42,451 nucleotides of DNA from Nitrospirota bacterium (GTDB lineage Bacteria > Nitrospirota > Thermodesulfovibrionia > Thermodesulfovibrionales > UBA1546): NCBI GenBank assembly GCA_026387575.1, contig JAPLLK010000086.1:1-42451 (forward strand), in the 5' to 3' direction. Both the position numbers and the translations under genes were made by a program. The notes under the pieces were generated by a model. The model was not told the origin of the DNA. It was given only the letters and a program-made list of their open reading frames with translations, and did not search any database. Positions 24,304-32,812 of this stretch are shown one piece after another. Positions within the stretch are counted from its first letter, which is position 1; the number at the start of each line of letters is the position of its first letter.

Positions 24304-25755
24304 ATGAAGATATCCGTTAAAAACATCAGAGAAACAAACTGCATCTGTGATGCGCTGATTCTTCCTTTTGTAGAAGGGGAGGCGGAGTTTTATAGAAAAT
24401 TCGGCACAGCCTTTCAGAAACAAATCAGGAAAGCATTCTCAAAGGAATTCCACGGTAAGAGGAATGAGCTTCTTCTAATGCCAGCGCCTGAAGGGATAAA
24501 ACCTGAACGGATTTTGCTTATCGGCCTCGGCAAAAAAAATGAGATGTCTGACGAGAGGATAAGACAGGCAGGCGGAAAAGCAGCAGTATATTTGCGCGAC
24601 AAGGGGATGAAAAAGATTGCGGTTTCCACAAACCTTATATCATCTCTTAAACTTTCGCCTCTGAATTTCATTGAGGGAGCTTTGCTTGGGTTATATACTT
24701 TTGAAAGATACAGAAAAGAAAAAAACAGCAAAAAAATAGAGAGCATTACGGTTCTCTCAAAAATATCAAAAAGGCTTAGCGATGAACTCAGATGGACCGA
24801 GACCATAACATCCTCTGTATATTTTGCAAGGGATTTGATAAACACTCCGTCCAATGACATGACTCCTTCAGACCTTGCAAAGACAGCGGTTTCTCTAAGA
24901 CAAAAAAATCTATCAGTGAAAATCCTTGAGAAAAAGGATGCAGAAAAACTTGGAATGGGAGCATATCTCTCTGTTGCAAAGGGATCCAAAGAACCGCTGA
25001 AGTTTATTGTGCTTGAATATAAAGGCAGCAAAGGGAACCCTCTGGTGCTGATAGGCAAGTCAATAACCTTTGACAGCGGAGGCATATCGCTGAAACCTTC
25101 CGATGGCATGGAAAAGATGAAATATGATATGGCAGGAGGCGCAGCAGTCTTGGGCGTGTTAAAAGCTGTCTCTGCTTTGAAACTTCCTGTTAATCTTATC
25201 GGCATACTGCCGGCAACAGAAAACCTGCCGGGAGGCTCTGCAACAAAACCCGGTGATGTAGCCGGAACAATAAGCGGCAAGACCGTTGAAATAATCAATA
25301 CAGACGCTGAAGGACGTTTGATTCTTGCAGATGCAATAGGATATGCAAAGCGTTTCAAGCCAAGGGCGATTATTGATATCGCAACCCTTACAGGCGCATG
25401 TTCCATTGCGCTTGGAAACGAGGCAATAGCCATGATGGGAAATGACAGGAAATTGCTTGATAAAATCAAACAGTCTGCTGACAATATCTACGAACGCGTA
25501 TGGGAAATGCCTTTGTTTGATGAATACAAAGAGTATATAAAAAGCGATATAGCTGATATCAAAAACACAGGCGGCAAAACTGGTTCATTGGTAACAGCGG
25601 CATATTTTCTCTATGAATTTGCAGAAAAAACACCATGGGTTCATCTTGACATAGCAGGCACTGCGTGGGTGGAAAAAGACAAACCTTATATCCCGAAAGG
25701 CGCTTCAGGCATCGGCGTGAGGCTGCTAATAGATTTAATAAAAAATATTAAGTAG
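24304..25755 (+). CDS. pepA: Leucyl aminopeptidase PepA (M17 family)
   Basis: A cytosolic two-metal aminopeptidase that trims N-terminal residues from peptides. The 483-residue protein has the N-terminal macro-like domain and the C-terminal catalytic domain with the metal/substrate loop GKSITFDSGGISLKP (near residue 250), NTDAEGRLILADAI (the family signature, near 333-346) and ITSxx-like TGSLVTAAYF. The length is standard. Some homologues bind DNA, but nothing here speaks to that. The start codon follows a leader peptide stop with no gap. Confidence 0.95.
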   Translation: MKISVKNIRETNCICDALILPFVEGEAEFYRKFGTAFQKQIRKAFSKEFHGKRNELLLMPAPEGIKPERILLIGLGKKNEMSDERIRQAGGKAAVYLRDKGMKKIAVSTNLISSLKLSPLNFIEGALLGLYTFERYRKEKNSKKIESITVLSKISKRLSDELRWTETITSSVYFARDLINTPSNDMTPSDLAKTAVSLRQKNLSVKILEKKDAEKLGMGAYLSVAKGSKEPLKFIVLEYKGSKGNPLVLIGKSITFDSGGISLKPSDGMEKMKYDMAGGAAVLGVLKAVSALKLPVNLIGILPATENLPGGSATKPGDVAGTISGKTVEIINTDAEGRLILADAIGYAKRFKPRAIIDIATLTGACSIALGNEAIAMMGNDRKLLDKIKQSADNIYERVWEMPLFDEYKEYIKSDIADIKNTGGKTGSLVTAAYFLYEFAEKTPWVHLDIAGTAWVEKDKPYIPKGASGIGVRLLIDLIKNIK

Positions 25756-25774
25756 CTTGGCTGGCCAATACTAT

Positions 25775-26947
25775 TTAATTAATATACCCCTCAATCAAAA
25801 TATCTTCGCCGATTCTCTTTAGGGTTATATTTTTTAGCTGATGCGCCTCTGAGAGTTTTCTGAATGTCTTTCCGCCGACAGACGGAAATGACTCTTTACC
25901 GCCGATAATCTTTGGCGCTATGAAAAACATGACCTTGTCAACTATGCCGTATTCAAGCGCGTGGCTGTTTAAGGAAGAGCCTCCTTCAAGCAGCAGAGAT
26001 GTTATCCCCATCTCACCGAGCTTTTTCATCAGCCAACTCAGGTCAACGCGCTCTCCATCATAGTCAATTATCTTTACGCCTTTATTGGACAGCGCACTTA
26101 ATTTCTGACTTCTGACTTCTGACTTCTGACTTCTTTTCGCTATTATTACCGTCTCAGGCGGTGTATTCAATATTTTCGCATCAATAGGGATCTCAAGCTC
26201 AGGGTCTATTACAATTCGTATGGGATTTTTTATACTTGAACCCTTGGACCCTTGTCGCCTGAGGCGACTCGCCGGGGCGAGGACCCTTGCAGTTAACTGT
26301 GGGTCATCAGCTTTGATAGTCCCTATAGCTGTCATCACAGCATCAACACTGCCTCTTGTTTTGTGAACCAATTCTCTTGCCTTTTCTCCTGTAATCCATT
26401 TTGACTCGCCTTCAGGAGTTGCAATCTTTCCGTCAAGGGTCATTGCAACCTTTAATATCACAAACGGTTTTTTTGTCATAGTATATTTTGCATAAGCCTC
26501 GTTCAGCTTCATTGAATCTTCCTCAAGAACTCCTGACACTACGTTTATGCCTGCCCCTCTCAGTTCTGCTATCCCTTTCCCTGAAACCTTTGGATTTGGG
26601 TCTTTCATACCTATGAAAACTTTCTTTACCCCAGCTTTGATAATAGCCTTTGTGCATGGAGGCGTTCTTTTGTCTGTATGACAGCATGGTTCAAGGTTCA
26701 CATAAAGCGTTGCGCCTTTTGCCTTTTCTCCTGCGTTGTCTATGACAAGCGCCTCTGCATGAGAAGTGCCGGGTTTTCTGTGATAATCCTCTGCAATGAT
26801 TTTCCCATTTTTGACAAGCACTGCTCCGACCATCGGGTTCGGGCTTGTCATGCCGCTTGCCTTTCCGGCAAGCCTCAGAACTCGTTTCATTATTGAGATG
26901 TTATTCATTTTAATATCTTGATATGCCCTCATAAAAGTGTAAGACAT
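25775..26947 (-). CDS. ribD: Riboflavin biosynthesis bifunctional deaminase/reductase RibD
   Basis: RibD deaminates the pyrimidine 2,5-diamino-6-ribosylamino intermediate and then reduces the ribosyl side chain. The N-terminal deaminase has HAE (about residues 63-65) and PCCHTDKRTPPC zinc ligands; the C-terminal reductase has VILKVAMTLDGKIATPEGES and LLLEGGSSLNSHAL. The start is uncertain: ATG at 26947 or, closer to family length, ATG at 26908. Two foreign-looking in-frame inserts lie in the reductase: about 17 residues (VLAPASRLRRQGSKGSSIK) from a palindromic element at 26246-26289, and RSQKSEVRSQKLS from four 7-nt repeats at 26103-26130. It is downstream of aconitase on the same strand and converges with pepA. 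Confidence 0.93.
   Translation of the reverse strand: MSYTFMRAYQDIKMNNISIMKRVLRLAGKASGMTSPNPMVGAVLVKNGKIIAEDYHRKPGTSHAEALVIDNAGEKAKGATLYVNLEPCCHTDKRTPPCTKAIIKAGVKKVFIGMKDPNPKVSGKGIAELRGAGINVVSGVLEEDSMKLNEAYAKYTMTKKPFVILKVAMTLDGKIATPEGESKWITGEKARELVHKTRGSVDAVMTAIGTIKADDPQLTARVLAPASRLRRQGSKGSSIKNPIRIVIDPELEIPIDAKILNTPPETVIIAKRSQKSEVRSQKLSALSNKGVKIIDYDGERVDLSWLMKKLGEMGITSLLLEGGSSLNSHALEYGIVDKVMFFIAPKIIGGKESFPSVGGKTFRKLSEAHQLKNITLKRIGEDILIEGYIN
26103..26130 (-). repeat. Perfect TTCTGAC x4 repeat inside ribD
   Basis: Four exact tandem copies of a 7-nt unit. Read on the minus strand it encodes SQKSEVRSQK, a peptide with 7-residue period. It sits in the reductase domain between strands. Confidence 0.9.
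26246..26289. repeat. Palindromic mini-element with 9-bp direct repeats inside ribD
   Basis: GGACCCTTG occurs at 26246-26254 and 26281-26289. Between and overlapping them are two hairpins, GTCGCC-TGA-GGCGAC (26254-26268) and CTCGCC-GG-GGCGAG (26268-26281). The direct repeats look like target duplications or a neighbouring short tandem repeat. Confidence 0.7.
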
Positions 26948-26977
26948 TCAATCCACCGAGAAAAGAAACCCTTTAAG

Positions 26978-28921
26978 CTAAGCTCCTTGCTGTTTTGTGT
27001 AAGGAAGCAATCCGCCCTTTATAATAATCTCCTTCTGCCTGTCATTCAAATCTGATACGGCCTCAAATGCCGCGCCCTTTGTGATGTTCTCAACCTTATA
27101 AACCTGATTTCCATTAAGTGAATTTATTACATCCTTAATGACAAGCCTGTCGCCCTGACCGTAGTTCTCATAGTCAGAAGGGTTTTTGAACTGTAATGGC
27201 AATACCCCGAAATTTATGAGATTAGCCTTGTGTATCCTTGCAAATGTCTTTGCCATCACTGCCTGAAGCCCAAGGAACATCGGAGCCATTGCTGCGTGCT
27301 CGCGTGATGAGCCCTGACCATAGTTCTCACCGCCTATGATAATCCCTCCGCCTTTTTCCTTTGCATCTTTAGCCCTCTTGCTGAATGTGTTGTCAATGTT
27401 CCTGAACACAAACTCTGATATCGCAGGAATATTTGAGCGGAAAGGAAGCACTGCAGAGCCTGCCGGCATAATGTCATCAGTTGTTATGTCATCGCCTACT
27501 TTCAGTAAAACCTCTGCCTCAATCTTGTCTTTCAGAGGCTCTTTTACCGGGACATCTTTAATATTCGGTCCCTTGATTACCTTCACATCTGAGGTATCTT
27601 TCATGGGAGGAATTATAAAACTCCTGTTTATCAGATATTTAGAAGGCTCTTCAAAGGTTGCAATCTTAATGCCTGATTCGCGGGGATCAACTATTTCTCC
27701 CTTAATAGCAAAGACAGCGCATGAGACAGGACTTGTAAGATAAACAAACGCATCTTTTGTGCCGCTTCTTCCTTGGAAATTCCTGTTATATGAGCGGACT
27801 GATATCTGGCCGCTGCCCGGCGCGCCTCCCATTCCAATGCATGGCCCGCATGATGCCTCAAGCATTCTTGCGCCGGATGCGACCATATCTGCAATGAACC
27901 CTTCCCTTGATACCATCTCATATACCTGCTTTGAGCCCGGATTTATGAGAAGGTTCACACCTTCGGAAACAGCGTTGCCTTTTAACACGGATGCGACTGT
28001 CTTCATTGCCTGATACGATGAATTTGTACAGCTTCCTATACATATCTGGTCAACCTTTGTGCCTTTAAGGCTTTTCACAGCAACAACATTATCAGGGCTG
28101 TGAGGCTGCGCAATCATCGGCTCTATAGCGCTTAAGTCAATATTTATTATCTCCGGATACTCTGCGTCATCGTCTGCCTTAAGCTCTACCCAGTCAGTTT
28201 CTCTGCCAACTGCTTTAAGATAGAATTTTGTCCTTCCATCACTCGGGAATACAGAGGTTGTTGCCCCAAGCTCTGCGCCCATATTTGTAATCGTAGCCCT
28301 TTCAGGGACATTCAGGTCTTTTACTCCTGGGCCTCCGTATTCAAATATCTTTCCGACACCGCCTTTTACAGTAAGCCTCCTCAGAATCTCAAGGATAACG
28401 TCCATTGCAGTAACCCATGGGCGATTGAGTTTTCCTGTGAAATCTATCTTTACGACCTTGGGCATTGTGAGTTCAAACGGTGCTCCGGCCATCACTGTTG
28501 CAGCATCAAGCCCGCCTACGCCTATAGCTATCATTCCCATTCCGCCGCCTGTTGGTGTATGGCTGTCAGTGCCGAGTGCGATTTTTCCGGGTGCAGCAAA
28601 CTGTTCAAGATGAACCTGATGGCAGATTCCATTGCCGGGCCTTGAGAAATACGCGCCGTATTTTGCGGCTGCGGTCTGAAGGAATTTATGGTCATCAGGA
28701 TTCATGTAATCTGTCTGGAGCATGTTATGGTCAATGTATGAGACAGCAAGCGGAACCTTAACCCTATCAACGCCAATCGCCTCAAACTGAAGCCATGTCA
28801 TAGTGCCGGTTGCATCCTGAGTATATACCTGGTCAATCCTGAGCCCGACAGGACTGCCGGTTTTCAACTCGCCATATTCCTTATGCGCCTCAAAAATCTT
28901 TTCTACGATATTTTTACCCAC
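26978..28921 (-). CDS. Aconitate hydratase (monomeric, prokaryotic short type)
   Basis: It interconverts citrate and isocitrate using a [4Fe-4S] cluster. The 647-residue protein has ligands Cys298 in CIGSCTNSS and Cys358/Cys361 in CGPCIGMGGAP, substrate-binding HLEQFAAPGKIALGTDSHTP and the swivel-domain GGENYGQGSSREHAA. The length of about 650 is that of the shorter aconitase type found in many anaerobes, rather than the 890 of AcnA. The start is GTG at 28921 with GAGGTG just upstream. RibD follows on the same strand. I leave the symbol blank because acnA/acnB naming does not fit this type well. Confidence 0.93.
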   Translation of the reverse strand: MGKNIVEKIFEAHKEYGELKTGSPVGLRIDQVYTQDATGTMTWLQFEAIGVDRVKVPLAVSYIDHNMLQTDYMNPDDHKFLQTAAAKYGAYFSRPGNGICHQVHLEQFAAPGKIALGTDSHTPTGGGMGMIAIGVGGLDAATVMAGAPFELTMPKVVKIDFTGKLNRPWVTAMDVILEILRRLTVKGGVGKIFEYGGPGVKDLNVPERATITNMGAELGATTSVFPSDGRTKFYLKAVGRETDWVELKADDDAEYPEIINIDLSAIEPMIAQPHSPDNVVAVKSLKGTKVDQICIGSCTNSSYQAMKTVASVLKGNAVSEGVNLLINPGSKQVYEMVSREGFIADMVASGARMLEASCGPCIGMGGAPGSGQISVRSYNRNFQGRSGTKDAFVYLTSPVSCAVFAIKGEIVDPRESGIKIATFEEPSKYLINRSFIIPPMKDTSDVKVIKGPNIKDVPVKEPLKDKIEAEVLLKVGDDITTDDIMPAGSAVLPFRSNIPAISEFVFRNIDNTFSKRAKDAKEKGGGIIIGGENYGQGSSREHAAMAPMFLGLQAVMAKTFARIHKANLINFGVLPLQFKNPSDYENYGQGDRLVIKDVINSLNGNQVYKVENITKGAAFEAVSDLNDRQKEIIIKGGLLPYTKQQGA

Positions 28922-28992
28922 GCCGCACCTCGCATTTTCAGAATCGATTTATTTATTCTACATATCGGAAGTCAACGGAATCAACTTTTAAA

Positions 28993-29949
28993 TTATTCGG
29001 TATTTTGTATCAACCAATCAAGAATTTGCTTGATATGTTTAAAAATCTCATTAACATCCTGAATGCCTGTAATATCTATCCAGTGTATATCCTCTTCTTT
29101 ATTGAACCACGTAAACTGCCTCTTGGCATAACGCTTTGTGTTCCTCTTAATGAGCCTTATCGCTTCTTCAAACGGTATCTCTCCATTAAGATACATTGCA
29201 ATCTCTTTGTATCCTATTGCCTGCATACAAGAAAGTTCAAAGGTTGGATTTTGGAGTTTGGAGTTTGAAACAAGACTCGTGAGCTTCTTAACTTCTTCCA
29301 CAAGCCCTTTCTCTATCATCTTATCAACACGATTCTCAAGCATCCTGTAAAGTTCTTTCCTTTCCCTTCTGAGCCCTATCTTTATAAATTCATACGGCAG
29401 AGGGGTTGTGAGTTTTTGCTGGAACTCCGAGATGCCTTTTTTAGTTTTAAGGCATACCTCGAGAGCCCTTATGATGCGTCTTGTGTCAGCAGGCATTATC
29501 TTTGATGCCGCCTCTGGGTCGAGTTCCTGCAAATAACTATAAAGCGCGCCGATCTGTCCTTCCTCAAGAGAAGCAAGTTCTTCCCTGAGTTTCCAGTCAG
29601 CGGAAGGGCCGCTGAATATCCCCCTCGTCATCGCCTTTATGTAAAGCCCTGTCCCTCCGGCAACAATGGGGATTTTCCCTTTTCTGTGAAGCTTATCTAT
29701 TACCGGCGTAATATCCTCAATATATCTGCCGGCGCTGTACGGCTCTGAGGGGCTTATAATGTCTATCATGTTATGCTTCACACTCATCCTCTGATCTTCA
29801 GACGGCTTTGCAGTCCCAATGTCCATTCCCCTGTAAATCTGCATTGAGTCTGCGCTGATTATCTCTGTGTCCAAAGCCTTTGCAAGAAGGATGGAGACTT
29901 CTGTTTTTCCAACGCCTGTCGGGCCTAATAAAAGGATTACTTTATTCAT
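28993..29949 (-). CDS. miaA: tRNA dimethylallyltransferase MiaA
   Basis: MiaA adds the dimethylallyl group to A37 of tRNAs reading UNN codons. The 318-residue protein has the P-loop LLGPTGVGKTEVS (GPTGVGKT at 9-16), ISADSMQIYRGMDIGTAKPS, GGTGLYIKA and the tRNA-binding QAIGYKE and RYAKRQFTWFN. A short insertion near residue 227-238 (SNSKLQNPTFEL) derives from three 7-nt repeats at 29247-29267. It lies 27 bp downstream of rlmN on the same strand; both modify RNA. Confidence 0.95.
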   Translation of the reverse strand: MNKVILLLGPTGVGKTEVSILLAKALDTEIISADSMQIYRGMDIGTAKPSEDQRMSVKHNMIDIISPSEPYSAGRYIEDITPVIDKLHRKGKIPIVAGGTGLYIKAMTRGIFSGPSADWKLREELASLEEGQIGALYSYLQELDPEAASKIMPADTRRIIRALEVCLKTKKGISEFQQKLTTPLPYEFIKIGLRRERKELYRMLENRVDKMIEKGLVEEVKKLTSLVSNSKLQNPTFELSCMQAIGYKEIAMYLNGEIPFEEAIRLIKRNTKRYAKRQFTWFNKEEDIHWIDITGIQDVNEIFKHIKQILDWLIQNTE

Positions 29950-29976
29950 TGCTTTTAATATTCTTAAGCCATATAC

Positions 29977-31068
29977 TCATGCCGTGTATCCAGCCTTAAG
30001 CTGCCCGCAAGCGGCAAGAATATCCTGCCCCTTGCTCTTTCTTATAAAAGTATAAATTTTACCTCGTACAAGAATCTCCTGAAAAGCAAGAATGCTGTTA
30101 TCAGAGGGCCTTTTAAACCTGCTTTCTGCAAATGGATTAAAAGGAATAAGATTCACCTTTGAAGGAATCCCTCTGAGAAGCGCCACAAGCCTCTTTGCAT
30201 CAGACAGAGAATCATTCATGCCGTCTATCATCACATATTCAAATGTTATCCTGTCCCTCGGAGATAAATGAATTTTCCTGCAGGCGTCAAGCAAAACCCT
30301 GATGGGATATTTCTTGTTTATTGACATGAGCTTGTTTCTTACTTCATCGGTAGCCGCATTCAGAGAAACAGCAAGATTAACGTGAGGCGCCCTTCTGTAA
30401 AGTTCTGCAATCTTAGGAGCGATTCCGCATGTAGAAAGCGTTATCTTCCTCTTTGAAAAACCCATAAACTCGGTTATCCTGTGAAGCGCCGCAACCACCT
30501 CATCAAGATTTAACAGCGGCTCACCCATCCCCATAAAGACGATATTGGTAATCCCCCCTGTGCCCCCCTTTAGTAAAGGGGGGTGAGAGGGGATTTTTGA
30601 TTCTGAACTTTCAACTTTTAATTTTGAACTCTGAACTCTTGATACAGCAATTATCTGGTCAACAATCTCATGCGCCTTAAGATTTCTCTTAAACCCTATG
30701 CCACCTGTAAGACAGAAACCGCACGACATGGCACACCCGACTTGAGAGGAAATACAGAGCGTGTGACGGTCTTCATCAGGGATAAGTACGCTCTCTATCG
30801 ATTCTGCATCTTCTATGCCGAAAAGGAATTTTTCAGTGCCGTCTTTTGAGGTCTGCCTTCTGAGCAGTTTAAGGTTGCTTATATACGCTGTCTCTGAAAG
30901 CCTTTTCCTTAACTCTTTTGAAAATTCGGTGATATCTTCTATTGTCTCAGCTTTTTTTTCGTATATCCAGTGAAGTATCTGTTTTGCCCTGTAGGCAGGG
31001 AGCCCCAGCTCTTTTACAAACTCCTCCATTGCAGCTTTGCTTAATGCCTTGAGATTGATTTTTGCCAT
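29977..31068 (-). CDS. rlmN: Dual-specificity RNA methyltransferase RlmN
   Basis: A radical-SAM enzyme that methylates C2 of A2503 in 23S rRNA and A37 in some tRNAs. The 363-residue protein has the cluster motif C112-x3-C116-x2-C119 (GCAMSCGFC), the conserved VFMGMGEPLLN, and the late cysteine of the resolving pair near the C-terminus (AACGQLKAG). Residues about 145-172 (VQSSKLKVESSESKIPSHPP and LLKGGTGGI) are an extra in-frame insert from six 7-nt repeats plus a perfect palindrome. This insert sits between the radical-SAM core helix and the next strand, and the enzyme is otherwise intact. A TATAAT box lies 5 bp before the ATG. Confidence 0.95.
   Translation of the reverse strand: MAKINLKALSKAAMEEFVKELGLPAYRAKQILHWIYEKKAETIEDITEFSKELRKRLSETAYISNLKLLRRQTSKDGTEKFLFGIEDAESIESVLIPDEDRHTLCISSQVGCAMSCGFCLTGGIGFKRNLKAHEIVDQIIAVSRVQSSKLKVESSESKIPSHPPLLKGGTGGITNIVFMGMGEPLLNLDEVVAALHRITEFMGFSKRKITLSTCGIAPKIAELYRRAPHVNLAVSLNAATDEVRNKLMSINKKYPIRVLLDACRKIHLSPRDRITFEYVMIDGMNDSLSDAKRLVALLRGIPSKVNLIPFNPFAESRFKRPSDNSILAFQEILVRGKIYTFIRKSKGQDILAACGQLKAGYTA
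30563..30583. repeat. Perfect palindrome inside rlmN encoding PPLLKGG
   Basis: CCCCCCTTTA (30563-30572), one base, TAAAGGGGGG (30574-30583). On the minus strand it encodes the PPLLKGG(x)GG peptide, which I have seen repeatedly in proteins of unrelated bacteria as a translated intergenic repeat. Confidence 0.85.
30602..30643 (-). repeat. Six degenerate heptanucleotide units inside rlmN
   Basis: tctgaac, tttcaac, ttttaat, tttgaac, tctgaac, tcttgat: 42 nt, hence in frame, encoding most of the RlmN insert. Confidence 0.8.
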
Positions 31069-31125
31069 TGTTTATTATAACAAGTCAGAGAAATTAGAAG
31101 TTTTTGAAGACCTATATTCTTAAAG

Positions 31126-31192
31126 TCCTACACTTAACCTTGAAGTGAAACAAAACCTGTCTGCCGCGCTGCCAGAGGCAGGAAAAAAGCGA
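31126..31192 (+). repeat. Dispersed repeat family, copy A
   Basis: 67 nt starting TCCTACACTTAACCTTGAAG and ending in AAAAAAGCGA. It aligns over its full length with the minus strand of 36432-36500 at roughly 86 percent identity. It lies in the divergent rlmN-def gap. Confidence 0.7.
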
Positions 31193-31231
31193 TGTAGGGT
31201 TTGACGAAATTAGGAACAACTGACAAGTTAG

Positions 31232-31276
31232 TCCTCCGGTTCGCCTCAGCGAATCCGCCTGAGGCGGAAAGGAGGA
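31232..31276. repeat. Multi-hairpin palindromic element
   Basis: Outer TCCTCC (31232) and GGAGGA (ending 31276), inner TTCGC/GCGAA and TCCGCC-TGA-GGCGGA. The TCCGCC-TGA-GGCGGA core resembles the GTCGCC-TGA-GGCGAC element in ribD. Confidence 0.6.
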
Positions 31277-31322
31277 AGTAGATTAAAGTAAAGCAAGAAC
31301 TATTAAGCATCATTAAAATGGG

Positions 31323-31329
31323 TTATAAT
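31323..31329 (+). promoter_or_regulatory. TATAAT box about 5 bp before def
   Basis: TTATAATAAAAAATGG places a -10 hexamer about 5 bp before the ATG at 31335. There is no Shine-Dalgarno sequence, so the transcript is probably leaderless. Confidence 0.42.
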
Positions 31330-31334
31330 AAAAA

Positions 31335-31853
31335 ATGGCGCTGCTTAAGATTAAAAAATATCCTGAAAAGATCTTAAAGGAAAAAACTACTCCTGTTGTT
31401 AATATAAACAGCAGCATCCAGAGATTGATAGATGACATGATAGAAACAATGTATGCTGCGAAAGGGGTTGGCCTTGCAGCTAATCAGGTTGGAGTTTCAA
31501 CGAGGCTATGCGTGATAGATGTAAGCGTGGCTGATGAAAAAACACCCCTTATAGTACTAATAAATCCGGAGATTGTTGAAAGAAAAGGCTCTATTGAGGC
31601 TGAAGAGGGGTGTCTCAGTATCCCTGAGTATAGGGCAAAGCTAAAAAGGGCAGAGGAGGTTCTGGTAAAGGGTTTTGACAGAAAAGGCAAACCCATAGAG
31701 ATAGCAGGCGGAGACCTTTTTGCAAGGGCGCTTCAGCATGAGATAGACCATCTTGACGGATTACTCTTCATTGACAGATTGAGCCCCATCAAGAGAGAGT
31801 TTTTTAAAAAACGCTATAAAAAAACTTTAAGTGAAAAATCTAGGAAATCATAA
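31335..31853 (+). CDS. def: Peptide deformylase
   Basis: A metalloenzyme that removes the formyl group from nascent N-terminal Met. The 172-residue protein has all three family motifs: GVGLAANQVG, EEGCLSIP with the metal Cys, and QHEIDHLDG with two metal His and the catalytic Glu. It is followed 32 bp later by fmt, the enzyme that adds the formyl group; this pairing is widely conserved. The gap between the two holds a short heptanucleotide tract (31852-31879). Confidence 0.97.
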   Translation: MALLKIKKYPEKILKEKTTPVVNINSSIQRLIDDMIETMYAAKGVGLAANQVGVSTRLCVIDVSVADEKTPLIVLINPEIVERKGSIEAEEGCLSIPEYRAKLKRAEEVLVKGFDRKGKPIEIAGGDLFARALQHEIDHLDGLLFIDRLSPIKREFFKKRYKKTLSEKSRKS

Positions 31854-31885
31854 CTCTTAACTCTTAATTTTAAACTCGGAGATAA

Positions 31886-32812
31886 ATGCGTATAGTCTTT
31901 TTTGGTACACCTTTATTTGCAGTCTCGTCACTTAAAGCGCTAATTCAGGCTGGGGAAGAAATCTCTGCAGTCGTAACACAACCTGACAGAAAAAAGGGCA
32001 GGGGGCATCTGCTTTCGCAGTCACCTGTAAAACAAATCTCAGTAAGAAACGGGATAAACACGCTTCAGCCTGAGAAAATGAATGATGCTACCTTTCTGAA
32101 TGAACTTTCATCAATCAGGCCTGAACTTATAGTGGTTGTGGCTTACGGAAAGATTCTTACAGAGGAGATCCTCAGGCTTCCTGCGCTGGGTTGCATAAAT
32201 GTCCATGCATCACTTCTCCCAAAATACAGAGGCGCTGCACCGATTGCATGGGCGATAATAAACGGCGAGAAAAAGACAGGCATTACGACAATGCTTATGG
32301 ATAAAGGGCTTGACACAGGCGATATTCTGCTTCAGGAAGAGCTTGAGATTAGTGGTGATGATACAACAGAAACCCTGACCATCGGGTTGTCTGAACTTGG
32401 AGCATCGCTGCTGCTTAAGACGATAAGCATAATAAAGAACGGCTCATTGAAACCACAGAAACAGTCAGGTGAGGCTACTTATGCGCCTATTATCAAAAAA
32501 GAGGATGGTCTGGTCAACTGGTCAAAGACAGCGGCAGAACTGTCCAATTTTGTGAGGGGAATGCACCCATGGCCCGGGGCGTATTGTTATTTGAATGGGG
32601 AAATGATTAAACTTATTGGTGTTAAGGCGATAGCCGGTTTGGGAAGGGCAGGGCGTATAGAAAAAGCGCGTGACGGTGAGTTTATTGCAGGCACAGGCAG
32701 CGGGCTGCTTTCTATTGTTGAACTTCAGCCACAGAACAAAAAAGTGATGCCGGCAAGGGCATTTCTTCTGGGAAGAAACATAAACGAAGGGATGTATTTC
32801 GATGAAGCGTAG
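31886..32812 (+). CDS. fmt: Methionyl-tRNA formyltransferase
   Basis: It formylates initiator Met-tRNA using 10-formyl-tetrahydrofolate. The 308-residue protein begins MRIVFFGTPLFAVSSLKALI, has the catalytic INVHASLLPKYRGAAPI segment (Asn, His, then SLLPKYRG), the Asp of KGLDTGDIL and the C-terminal tRNA-binding OB domain. The length is normal. It overlaps the DUF116 gene by 11 bp, so those two are translationally coupled. Confidence 0.96.
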   Translation: MRIVFFGTPLFAVSSLKALIQAGEEISAVVTQPDRKKGRGHLLSQSPVKQISVRNGINTLQPEKMNDATFLNELSSIRPELIVVVAYGKILTEEILRLPALGCINVHASLLPKYRGAAPIAWAIINGEKKTGITTMLMDKGLDTGDILLQEELEISGDDTTETLTIGLSELGASLLLKTISIIKNGSLKPQKQSGEATYAPIIKKEDGLVNWSKTAAELSNFVRGMHPWPGAYCYLNGEMIKLIGVKAIAGLGRAGRIEKARDGEFIAGTGSGLLSIVELQPQNKKVMPARAFLLGRNINEGMYFDEA

